A stretch of DNA of 7,100 nucleotides, from the NCBI GenBank assembly GCA_964496245.1, contig CAZBZG010000248.1:1-7100 (forward strand), read 5' to 3'. Each line of letters opens with the position of its first letter. The first letter of the stretch is position 1. Position numbers and translations under genes: made by a program. The notes beneath the pieces are model-generated. The model ran no database searches. It had not been told where the DNA came from and was given only the letters and a program-made list of their open reading frames with translations. This DNA is from CAZBZG01 sp964496245. GTDB taxonomy: Bacteria; Planctomycetota; SZUA-567. Below, piece by piece: positions 1-5,999 of the stretch.

Positions 1-1611
1 AGCACGGCGTGGTCGGGATCCGCGCCCACGGCGATCACCGAGAGGCTGACACCACCCGCGCGGGTGCGTTCGGCCACGGCCGCAAGCGCGGCCTCCAGTT
101 CCGCGCCCTCCTCCTCGGTATCGCCGTCCGTCACCACGAGAAGATGCTGCCGTCGCGTGCGCGCGGGCGCGAGGCATTCGAGCGCGTGCCGGATGCCGGC
201 GAACATGCGCGTGCCCCCGCCCGAACGCACGTCGAGCAGACGCGCGCGCAGGCGGCGGACGCCGCGCCGGCCGCCCGGCCCTTCGATGCGCAGGAGGTCG
301 AGCAGCGTACGCGCATCCTTTGCGAAGACTACGACCCCCGCCTGGTCGCCCGCCACCAGCCTGGAGCACGGCGGTCACGGCGAGCGACAGCTTGTCCACC
401 CGGCTGGCCGCCGTGGCCACGGGCTCGGCCATGCTGCCGGAGACGTCCAGCGCGATCACCAATCCAAGACTGTTGGCCGGCTCCAGCCGCACGGGCAGCA
501 GGCGCGCGAGGGGAACGTCGCCCACGCGCTCCTGGTCGTACCCGCCCTTGCCCAGGCTCTGCGAACCACCGAGCACGAGGAGGCTTCCCCCCTGCTCAAT
601 CAGACGCTCCAGCACCCGGCCGCTGCCCGCGGGCAGGGCGGAAGCAGCCACGTTGTCCAACACGACCACGCCGTAGCGTTGGCTCGTCTCCGGACCCAGG
701 GTGCCCGGGCCGCGCGCGTCGATGGCCAGCTTCGCACCCGCGAGCCACGCAGGCGGCGGGCGGCCGAGCCAGAGCACGCCGTCGCCACCGCGCACGAGCA
801 CGGCCGTGCGCATTGCGTCGTTCTCCGGTACGCGATCGCCGGCCACGCGCAGGCGTGCGGTGAACGTCTGGAGCCCCGCCGCCCGGGCCTCGGTCGCGAG
901 TTCGATCCGGCTGCCGGCCGGCGACAGGGTCACACGCTTGCGGAGGAGCGCTTCGCCCGTTCCGTCTTCCAGCACTGCTTCGGCCTCCACCGGCCCGGCG
1001 CTGTCGGCCACGAGCGTCAGCCCGAAGGTCTCGCCTGCGTGCACGCGCCCCGGGCCCACGAGCTCCAGGGCCCGTCCGTCGGGCGCGGGCACGCCGCCGG
1101 CGGCTACGGTCTCGATGCGGGCGCCTTGGCTCGCCGCCCGGCCGGCCGTTTGCTCGGCGTCGCCCGAGGTCTCCAGCCCGTCGGACACGAGCACGATGCG
1201 CCGCCGCGTGCGGCCGGCCCGCGGCAGGGCGAGCGCCCGCTCCAGGCCGCTGGCCAGATCGGTAGCTGCGACGGGCAGGCCCTGCGGCGGCGCGCCGGTC
1301 GTGCCCGCGTCCGCTTCCAGACGCGGCCGGGCCGCCACCCAGACCGTGCGGCACTCGTCCGCGGTTTCCGCGAGCTGCGGCACGTGCGCCGGCAGCGCCC
1401 AGGCCCGGGGGCGCGCCACGCTCGCCGACACGTCGCGCACCAGGATGAGCTCGTTCCGTGCGGGCGGGGCTGTGGGCAGAACGGCGGCCAGCAACCCGGC
1501 CAGGGCTGCCGTGCCGTAGAGCAGAAGCGGCAGACGCCGCCGCGTCTGGGATGCGCGGATGCGTGCGGCGTGCAACAGACGCCTCTTCAATCGTCCGCCC
1601 GCTGGCGCCAT
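1..1611 (-). CDS. VWA / GATase-fold / VWA membrane protein, 3'-partial, with an apparent internal frameshift
   Basis: Probable membrane-anchored von Willebrand A protein that presents two metal-dependent (MIDAS) adhesion domains outside the cytoplasm; its exact role is unknown. The start at 1611 follows an AGGGAGGA Shine-Dalgarno sequence. Residues 1-26 are basic, about 27-45 form one hydrophobic helix (LPLLLYGTAALAGLLAAVL), and a first VWA domain begins at D60-V-S-A-S with VSDG near 142-145. Residues about 310-360 look like a class I glutamine-amidotransferase fold (YGVVVLDN, then GGSLLVLGG and a GKGGY loop) without a visible catalytic cysteine. A second VWA domain starts at D389-V-S-G-S-M. 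Its continuation (LVAGDQAGVVVF, GGGTRMF, VVTDGDTEEE) lies in another frame from 359 to the window edge, so the gene is frameshifted after codon 417. The unshifted frame stays open to the edge but is only Gly/Arg/Ala/Pro-rich and lacks VWA motifs. This VWA-GATase-VWA layout is familiar from Planctomycetes/Verrucomicrobia-type genomes. The domain call is firm; the intactness of the gene is not. Confidence 0.85.
   Translation of the reverse strand, partial: MAPAGGRLKRRLLHAARIRASQTRRRLPLLLYGTAALAGLLAAVLPTAPPARNELILVRDVSASVARPRAWALPAHVPQLAETADECRTVWVAARPRLEADAGTTGAPPQGLPVAATDLASGLERALALPRAGRTRRRIVLVSDGLETSGDAEQTAGRAASQGARIETVAAGGVPAPDGRALELVGPGRVHAGETFGLTLVADSAGPVEAEAVLEDGTGEALLRKRVTLSPAGSRIELATEARAAGLQTFTARLRVAGDRVPENDAMRTAVLVRGGDGVLWLGRPPPAWLAGAKLAIDARGPGTLGPETSQRYGVVVLDNVAASALPAGSGRVLERLIEQGGSLLVLGGSQSLGKGGYDQERVGDVPLARLLPVRLEPANSLGLVIALDVSGSMAEPVATAASRVDKLSLAVTAVLQAGGGRPGGGRSLRKGCAYAARPPAHRRAGRPARRPPPARASARRAFGRGHAHVRRHPARARMPRARAHATAASSRGDGRRYRGGGRGTGGRACGRGRTHPRGWCQPLGDRRGRGSRPRRA
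354..366 (-). other. Frameshift site in the VWA gene (CAG-G-CTG)
   Basis: On the coding strand the sequence reads GTG CTC CAG G CTG GTG GCG. Upstream of it the second VWA domain reads DVSGSM...LAVTAVLQ in one frame. Downstream it reads LVAGDQAGVVVFAKDARTLL in the frame shifted by one base. Family members usually have one residue (often Ala) between these two parts, which fits two bases missing between CAGG and CTG. The 8-mer CCAGGCTG (357-364 on the plus strand as CAGCCTGG) is identical at the second frameshift near 2828. Confidence 0.85.
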
Positions 1612-1747
1612 GGCCGTGCGTCCTCCCTCCCCTGCGTACCGGGCCCTCGGCGAGCCGTTCGCCTCCGCCACTTTTGAATAGCGTCTGGATCGGCGGCGCG
1701 GTTCCCGGCATTCGCCGCCATGCAACGCGCGTCCCTCCCGCGCTCCT
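1612..1747 (-). other. Intergenic gap between the methyltransferase and VWA genes
   Basis: This 136-bp gap holds the VWA gene's ribosome binding site and no other gene that I can support. No T-run terminator was seen. A TATTCA hexamer near 1675-1680 on the minus strand could be a weak -10 box, but no convincing -35 accompanies it. Read-through from the methyltransferase is the simplest expectation. Confidence 0.4.
1619..1628 (-). promoter_or_regulatory. Ribosome binding site of the VWA gene
   Basis: AGGGAGGA lies about 9 bases upstream of the ATG at 1611 on the minus strand. It selects this ATG over other in-frame candidates. The spacing is slightly long but within the usual range. Confidence 0.6.
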
Positions 1748-2512
1748 CTATCGCGGCCCGGCCGCGACCAGGAAACCGTTGGCGTTGCGTTGCGCGTCCG
1801 GACCTTCGTAGGGACCGTTGCGACGGCTGTTGAGCGGCCGCACTTCGAGAAGCCGGTATCCGCTCGTCTCAAACAGCTCCACGACCTCGTCCTGCGTGAA
1901 GGAGTGCAGGTAGAGATCCTGGATGCCGCGGTAGCGGGGCATGACCTTGTCCCCGCGTTCGGCTTCGTCCATCCACTGGCGGACCGAATGCCGCATCCGC
2001 TCCAGGCACCCCCGGTGGTCGCGGAAGCGGTCGTTGTGTACGTGCGCCAACATTCTGCCCCGGCTACGGAGGTGCGGCCGCAGGCTGGCGAGGACGGCCC
2101 GGCGGCGCGCCTGCGTAGAGACGAGTCCCAGCGTGCTGAACATGAAGAGCATGCCGTGGAACCGGGCGCTCGGCGCAAGCGGCAGCCTGTGGAAATCGGC
2201 CTGCACGAGGCGGGCCTCCTGTGCCGTGGCCGCCAGGTTGTGGCGCGCTTCCTGAAGCATGTGCGGACTGAGATCCAGGCCGAAGACCCGGAAGCCCCGG
2301 CAGGCCAGGAACGTCAGGTGCCGCCCCGTGCCGCACCCCAGGTCCAGGATCGCGCCGGGAGGCGCAAGATACTCGTCCAGGAAGCAGCAGTCGTACCGGA
2401 AGAGCTCGTTGTCGGCGAAATCTGTGTCATAGGTCGCGGCAATATCGCTGCTCCGCACGTAGGCCCGCACGGTGGGATGGAGCGGGTCCGTGGCATCGAC
2501 GGGCTTGCACAC
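1748..2512 (-). CDS. Class I SAM-dependent methyltransferase
   Basis: Cytoplasmic methyltransferase of the Rossmann-fold (methyltransferase 11/25-like) type that transfers a methyl group from S-adenosylmethionine to an unidentified small molecule or macromolecule. The 254-residue protein has motif I, ILDLGCGTG, at about 55-63; the acidic end of strand 2 (FGLDLS) at D80; the motif II region VQADFHRLPL around 103-112; and a motif III-like MLFMFSTLGL. The C-terminal 70 residues (FTQDEVVELFETSGYRLLEV) match the usual final helix and strand. The start is GTG at 2512, preceded by GGGAG with 6-base spacing; the ATG alternatives lie inside the fold. It begins 3 bp after the stop of the arfB-like gene, so the two are likely co-transcribed and coupled. 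The substrate cannot be told from sequence; a link to rRNA or translation-factor methylation is only suggested by the neighbour. Confidence 0.9.
   Translation of the reverse strand: MCKPVDATDPLHPTVRAYVRSSDIAATYDTDFADNELFRYDCCFLDEYLAPPGAILDLGCGTGRHLTFLACRGFRVFGLDLSPHMLQEARHNLAATAQEARLVQADFHRLPLAPSARFHGMLFMFSTLGLVSTQARRRAVLASLRPHLRSRGRMLAHVHNDRFRDHRGCLERMRHSVRQWMDEAERGDKVMPRYRGIQDLYLHSFTQDEVVELFETSGYRLLEVRPLNSRRNGPYEGPDAQRNANGFLVAAGPR
1751..1767. repeat. GC-only near-perfect palindrome at the methyltransferase 3' end
   Basis: TCGCGGCC and GGCCGCGA flank a single C. The palindrome spans the last codons of the methyltransferase (AAGPR). It could fold as a stem of 7 with a 3-base loop, but no T-run follows on either strand, so I do not call it an intrinsic terminator. 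Confidence 0.4.
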
Positions 2513-2518
2513 GGCTCA

Positions 2519-2523
2519 CTCCC
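2519..2523 (-). promoter_or_regulatory. Ribosome binding site of the methyltransferase
   Basis: GGGAG lies inside the last codons of the arfB-like gene, 6 bases before the GTG at 2512. It fixes the GTG start and implies translational coupling across the TGA of the upstream gene. Confidence 0.6.
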
Positions 2524-2818
2524 ACGAACCAGGCTTGCGGCGTTGTTGTTTGCGTGCCGAGCGTTCGCGCTTGCGCCGCAGCCGCTTCTCGTTCGCCGTC
2601 CGCGTGCGGCCGGTGGGCCGGCGCTTTTTTCGCGGACGCACGGCGCGCGCGAGCAGCGTACGCAGGCGCTCGAGGGCCAGCGTCCGGTTCCGCGCCTGGC
2701 TGCGGGTCTCCTCGCAGCTCACGCGGAGCACCCCTTCCTTGCTGATCCGGTTCTTGAGCGCGGCATGGATGCGCTGCTTCTGATTCGCGGTGAGGCTCGG
2801 GCTCTCATCCACCGCGAA

Positions 2819-2834
2819 ACGCCACAGCCTGGCT
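2819..2834 (-). other. Frameshift site in the arfB-like gene (CAG-G-CTG)
   Basis: The coding strand reads AGC AGC CAG G CTG TGG CGT TTC GCG. The frame upstream gives NKVSSQ and the frame downstream gives LWRFAVDESPSL. The conserved R-F pair after the GGQ block fixes the shift at or very near codon 42. Relatives have one more residue between these two parts, which fits two missing bases in CAGG(nn)CTG. The 8-mer CCAGGCTG (2825-2832 on the plus strand as CAGCCTGG) matches the site at 357-364. Confidence 0.85.
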
Positions 2835-3032
2835 GCTCACCTTGTTCACGTTCTGCCCGCCCGGCCCGCTCGCATGGGCGAACTCGACGCGGACCTCGCT
2901 CAGCGGAAGGGAGGTGTTGCGGTCGAGGACGAGGCATCGCGGTTGTCCGGCCATGGAAGTTCCCGCAGGCAACGCGTACGTGAAGATCCGTCGGGGACGG
3001 GCTGTGCGCGAAGTACACCATCGGCGCGCTTC

Positions 3033-3060
3033 ATTATAGGCAACGATCCACCAAACCCAA
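3033..3060 (-). promoter_or_regulatory. Sigma-70-like promoter for the arfB-like gene unit
   Basis: On the minus strand a perfect TATAAT (-10, 3038-3033) lies 16 bases downstream of TTGGGT (-35, 3060-3055; three of six match consensus). Transcription would start near 3026, giving a leader of about 72 bases before the ATG at 2954. It is divergent from the promoter at 3090-3117. Confidence 0.6.
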
Positions 3061-3089
3061 GCCTGAAGCCCGCGGAAGGCCGTTTTTCC

Positions 3090-3117
3090 TTGACCGGCGG
3101 CGCTCGCCCGATATGCT
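3090..3117 (+). promoter_or_regulatory. Sigma-70-like promoter for the HAD-Memo unit
   Basis: TTGACC (-35, 3090-3095) and TATGCT (-10, 3112-3117) are separated by 16 bases. Each is within two bases of consensus, and both stand out in a very GC-rich gap. The start would be near 3124, leaving a leader of about 45 bases with AGGAG at 3158-3162, 6 bases before the ATG. Confidence 0.6.
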
Positions 3118-3168
3118 CCCGGAGACAGTAGGCCGGTACGACGCGCGGGGCCCCTGCAGGAGCGACCG

Positions 3169-3903
3169 ATGGCCAGACGTCCGCTACGCGCACTCTTCTT
3201 CGACGTGGACGACACCATCTACAGCACCACCGACTTCTCCCAGTCGGCTCGCCGGAACGCGGTCCAGGCCATGATCAAGGCGGGCCTCAAGACGGACGAG
3301 GAGGACTGTCTGCGGGAACTCGAAGAAGTCATTCAAGAGTTCGGCTCCAACTACGAGCACCACTTCGACAAGCTGGTGCAGCGCCTTCCGCCGGAGACCT
3401 ATGCCGACGGATCGGTGGTGATCATCGTGGCCGCCGGCATGGTGGCCTACCACCAGACCAAGTTCCGGAACTTCACGCCGTACGAGGACGCGATCAACGT
3501 GCTCCGGCAGCTCAGGGAGCGCGGGCTGTGCCTCGGGATCATCACCGCGGGCGTGGACATCAAGCAGGCCGAGAAGATCGTCCGCCTCGATCTTCACCAG
3601 ATCGTGCCGCCGCGGAACATCTTCATCACCGACTCGATCGGCATCAACAAGAGCAACCCGAAACTCTTCACCCGGGCCTGCAAGGCTGTTGGCGTGCCGC
3701 CCGAGAGCGCCATCTACGTGGGCGACAACGCGCCGCTCGACGTGGACGTGCCCCACCGCATCGGCATGCGGACCATCCTCTCGCAGCGCAGCGGCCGGCA
3801 CGCCGAGGCGGAGGGGGAGACCCCGCCCGATCACGTGGTCCACAACTTCTGGGACATACTCGAACTGATCGACGAGCACTACGAGATCCTGTCGAACCCC
3901 TGA
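3169..3903 (+). CDS. HAD superfamily subfamily IA hydrolase
   Basis: Cytoplasmic phosphohydrolase of the haloacid dehalogenase superfamily; the substrate is unknown, typically a small phosphorylated metabolite. The 244-residue protein carries all four motifs: motif I FFDVDDTIY (nucleophile D12, acid D14, T16), motif II LGIITAG (T126), motif III INKSNPKLF (K161), and motif IV YVGDNAPLD (D186 and D191). Residues about 18-105 form an all-alpha C1 cap, including the stretch YEHHFDKLVQRLPPE, which would set specificity. Length and order fit subfamily IA, of the kind named TIGR02253-like; a phosphoglycolate-phosphatase-like or pyrimidine-nucleotidase-like activity cannot be excluded. The ATG at 3169 has AGGAG 6 bases upstream. 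The stop is separated by only 2 bases from the Memo-family start at 3906, so the two are almost certainly one operon and may be translationally coupled. Confidence 0.92.
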   Translation: MARRPLRALFFDVDDTIYSTTDFSQSARRNAVQAMIKAGLKTDEEDCLRELEEVIQEFGSNYEHHFDKLVQRLPPETYADGSVVIIVAAGMVAYHQTKFRNFTPYEDAINVLRQLRERGLCLGIITAGVDIKQAEKIVRLDLHQIVPPRNIFITDSIGINKSNPKLFTRACKAVGVPPESAIYVGDNAPLDVDVPHRIGMRTILSQRSGRHAEAEGETPPDHVVHNFWDILELIDEHYEILSNP

Positions 3904-3905
3904 CC

Positions 3906-5156
3906 ATGCGCAGCAGCACGCCGAAACTCCGTTCCGAGATCAGCGCGCACCCGGTCCGGTACCAGGGCGAGCTTCTCTTCAAACTCTTCGACACCTCCGG
4001 CATCAGCAGCGCCGAGCTGGCCGTGTCGCCGCCCTCCCTCTTCGTCGCCATGCAGCTGGACGGGGCCACGTCCATCCTGGACATCCAGGACCGCTTCGCC
4101 CGGGAGACCGACGGGGTGCTGCTTCCCAGCGACAAGATCGAGGAAGTGCTCGACTCGCTCGACAAGGCCTTCTTCCTCGCGGGCGAACGTTTCGACCGCT
4201 ACGAAGAGAAATTGCGGAAGGAGTTCTTCGCCGCCGAGAGCCGCCCCGCCCTCAGCGTGGGCGCATCGTACGCCGAGGACCCGGCCACACTCGGCACGGA
4301 GCTGGACACCATGCTCGCCGAGGCGCCGCCGCCCGAGGAGCCGACCCCGGCCGCGCCCCGCCCGCAGGCCGCTCCCCCCGGCATCGTCATTCCCCACATC
4401 GACTACGGCCGCGGCGCCGCCGGGTACGGCCAGGCCTACCGGGAACTGGCCGACCGCGAACCGCCGGACGCCGTGGTGATCCTCGGCACGGGTCACCGGC
4501 CCATGACGAACCGGGTCGCGATCTGCGACAAGGCGTTTGCCGTGCCCGGAGGGGCGGTGCAGAACGCCCGCGACGTGACCCAGGCCCTTCTGGAGGCATG
4601 CCGCCCCGTGGCCGACTTCGCGACCGACGCGCTCGCGCATCTGCCCGAGCACTCGATCGAACTGCAGGCCGTCTGGCTCCGCCACATCTGGAGCGACCGG
4701 GTGCGGATCGTGCCCGTGCTCGTCGGCGCCATGGAGGACTTCCTCCAGGCCGAGGCCGATCCGTCCGCGGCGGCCGGCGATCCGCAGCTTTGCGCACTCG
4801 TCGGAGCGCTGACCGACCTGCGCACCCAGGGCCGCACCCTCATGCTGCTCGCGAGCGCGGATCTGGCGCACGTGGGGCCCTACTTCCAGGACGAACGGAA
4901 CGTGGACGAGCCGTACCTGAAGGAGGTGGAAGAGGCCGACCGCCAGTACCTGGCCGCGGTGGCGAGCGGCGAACCGCTGGCCGGACTCCAAGCGCTCCAG
5001 CGCGTGGAGGACCGGTACCACGTCTGCGGCGCCGGGTGCATCCACGTGCTGAACGCCGTGCTCGAAGGCGTCTCGGGTCGGCTCCTCGGCTACCACCAGG
5101 CCGCCACCCCGCAGATGCAGCAGGCGGTCACCTACGCGGCCGTGCTTTTCGAGTAG
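3906..5156 (+). CDS. Memo family protein (AmmeMemoRadiSam system protein B) with an N-terminal extension domain
   Basis: 416 residues. The C-terminal 260 residues are a Memo domain (PF01875 type), related to the extradiol-dioxygenase fold. It has VIPHIDYGRG (H164), VILGTGHRP (H197), LPEHSIELQ (H249), ASADLAHVG (about 316-324) and VCGAGCIHVLN (C374). H164, H197 and C374 line up in order with the H49, H81 and C244 metal ligands known for human MEMO1; that mapping is mine, by eye. Residues 1-105 form a separate small alpha/beta domain (HPVRYQGELLFKLFD, then DGATSILDIQDRFA and a helical segment) resembling the N-terminal region of some bacterial Memo proteins. A Pro/Ala/Glu-rich linker (about 138-158) joins the two. 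The ATG at 3906 has only a weak ribosome binding site, which fits coupling to the HAD gene. The biochemical function of the bacterial family is not settled. AMMECR1 and radical SAM partners are not in this window. Confidence 0.93.
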   Translation: MRSSTPKLRSEISAHPVRYQGELLFKLFDTSGISSAELAVSPPSLFVAMQLDGATSILDIQDRFARETDGVLLPSDKIEEVLDSLDKAFFLAGERFDRYEEKLRKEFFAAESRPALSVGASYAEDPATLGTELDTMLAEAPPPEEPTPAAPRPQAAPPGIVIPHIDYGRGAAGYGQAYRELADREPPDAVVILGTGHRPMTNRVAICDKAFAVPGGAVQNARDVTQALLEACRPVADFATDALAHLPEHSIELQAVWLRHIWSDRVRIVPVLVGAMEDFLQAEADPSAAAGDPQLCALVGALTDLRTQGRTLMLLASADLAHVGPYFQDERNVDEPYLKEVEEADRQYLAAVASGEPLAGLQALQRVEDRYHVCGAGCIHVLNAVLEGVSGRLLGYHQAATPQMQQAVTYAAVLFE

Positions 5157-5204
5157 AGCCCCGCCCAGGCAAGGAACGCGGTGCCCGCGCGCCGGATCTC
5201 ACCG

Positions 5205-5241
5205 GGCCGCACCCACACCCGGTGCTGCGGCCGGCGCCGCA
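5205..5241. repeat. Overlapping GC-rich inverted repeats in the convergent gap; possible terminator region
   Basis: GGCCGCA (5205-5211) pairs with TGCGGCC (5226-5232), and TGCGGC (5226-5231) also pairs with GCCGCA (5236-5241) around a CGGC loop, so two hairpins compete for the same middle arm. The position between the convergent ends of the Memo gene and the minus-strand ORF suits termination, but no T-run follows on either strand. The rest of 5157-5298 holds nothing else I can support. Confidence 0.35.
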
Positions 5242-5298
5242 TCCGCGAGCTCTCGGCTCATGCCTCTCTTCCTGCCGCAGGACTGGGCGCCATGGACG

Positions 5299-5937
5299 TC
5301 ACTCTACCCGCCAGATGGAGCCGGAGGCGGGGCTGGCCTTGCGCCACGGCTTGGGATTGGACAGGCCCACGTAGTAGACGCCATTCAACTCTTCGAGGCT
5401 GTTCGGCATGGCCGGCACGTCGAAGCTTGCCACGCGCGTCCATGCCTTCAGATCGGAAGACCGGTGAATCTCCGCCGTGAAGGCGGACGGCATCTCGGCT
5501 TCCTTCTCGCCCGTCTCTTTCGCGTCTTCCTCCTCCTGCATCTTCCAGCTGAGCACGTGGCACATGCGGTTGCGCACGACGATGTCCCGGACCGCATTCC
5601 GGCCAAAGCCTTCCACGCGCACCGCCTGCGTGAGAAGCGTGTCCGCGTCGCGATGCGTGGTTGCGAGCGTGGTGGGCCGCTTCTCGCGCTTGACCAACGG
5701 GACATCCGGCCGGACCACGAGCGTATGCCCCTTCCACCCGGAACGCTTCTGCACGATGGGGTTGATCGAACCGTCCGGCCCGACCGCGTCCGCGGTGAGC
5801 GTGTACGCCCCGCGGGGCGCCACGCGCTGGTGTGGCGGATGGATCGGAGCGCACCGCACTTCGGATCGGCTAGCCTGCGCCCTGCTCCCGCCTGCCTCCA
5901 GCAGGGTCCCGTGGCCGGCCATCCTACGCGATTCCAT
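5299..5937 (-). CDS. Uncharacterised protein, possible C-terminal fragment of a beta-propeller-like protein
   Basis: I cannot name a family. From about residue 45 to 212 the sequence is protein-like. It has GAYTLTADAVGPDGSINP, a KGHTLVVRPDVPLVK stretch, and then FTAEIHRSSDLKAWTRVASF followed by MPNSLEELNGVYYVGL. This last pattern (a SSD...W motif, then a weigh-up of 'what it costs to see it' turns) recalls blades of GH43 or sialidase-like five- or six-bladed propellers; the link is inference. The first 40 residues are unlike protein (Arg/Gly/Ser-rich, no signal peptide), and no good ribosome binding site precedes the ATG at 5937. The frame stays open upstream to about 6075 without another ATG. 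A complete propeller would need well over 300 residues, so this may be a 5'-truncated remnant. A charged insert (MQEEEDAKETGEKEAE) interrupts the propeller-like part. The true start is uncertain. It converges on the Memo gene. Confidence 0.5.
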   Translation of the reverse strand: MESRRMAGHGTLLEAGGSRAQASRSEVRCAPIHPPHQRVAPRGAYTLTADAVGPDGSINPIVQKRSGWKGHTLVVRPDVPLVKREKRPTTLATTHRDADTLLTQAVRVEGFGRNAVRDIVVRNRMCHVLSWKMQEEEDAKETGEKEAEMPSAFTAEIHRSSDLKAWTRVASFDVPAMPNSLEELNGVYYVGLSNPKPWRKASPASGSIWRVE

Positions 5938-5999
5938 CGCCGGACGCCAGGGAATCTTCGCGGTCGGCGCCTCGGGTTGACGCGCACGCGGAAACCCGT

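Larger units (their letters stand above)
2516..2954 (-). pseudogene. arfB: ArfB/YaeJ-type peptidyl-tRNA hydrolase (release-factor-like), frameshifted as read
   Basis: ArfB-type proteins rescue stalled ribosomes: a GGQ loop hydrolyses peptidyl-tRNA while a basic tail enters the empty mRNA channel. Here the first 42 codons give an N-terminus with the GPGGQNVNKVS signature (GGQ at 32-34). The rest is in another frame: WRFAVDESPSLT, then a helical region (KNRISKEGVLRVSCEETRSQ), and a very basic tail (RPRKKRRPTGRTRTANEKR onward). As read, the first frame stops at TGA (2805-2807) after 49 residues. With the shift at 2828 repaired the product is about 146 residues, normal for the family, and all expected blocks are present and undecayed. 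That argues for a sequence error, a very recent mutation or recoding rather than an old pseudogene. ATG at 2954 has GGGA 6 bases upstream. It is the first gene of the leftward unit. Confidence 0.85.

Noticed and set aside
64..1677. Long plus-strand open frame (537 codons) opposite the VWA gene
   Set aside because: Composition is Arg/Ala/His-rich with no domain pattern, whereas the minus strand gives clear VWA and GATase-fold motifs. High GC content produces long antisense frames.
596..1711. Minus-strand frame of 371 codons overlapping the VWA gene
   Set aside because: It is a neighbouring frame of the same strand, dominated by Arg/Gly/Ala. The frame from 1611 carries the motifs and the ribosome binding site.
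1790..2983. Plus-strand open frame of 397 codons across the methyltransferase and arfB-like genes
   Set aside because: It crosses two genes read on the other strand that have firm motifs, and has no recognisable domain or ribosome binding site.
2805..3218. Longer N-terminus for the arfB-like gene, starting at 3218
   Set aside because: The extra 88 residues overlap the divergent HAD gene and both promoters and are not protein-like. ATG at 2954 gives the normal family length.
3879..5096. Minus-strand open frame of 405 codons opposite the Memo gene
   Set aside because: Gly/Val/His-rich mirror of a GC-rich gene; the plus strand carries conserved Memo motifs.
5270..5282. TCCTGC-C-GCAGGA palindrome as a terminator
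   Set aside because: The one-base centre leaves a short, weak stem, and no T-run follows.
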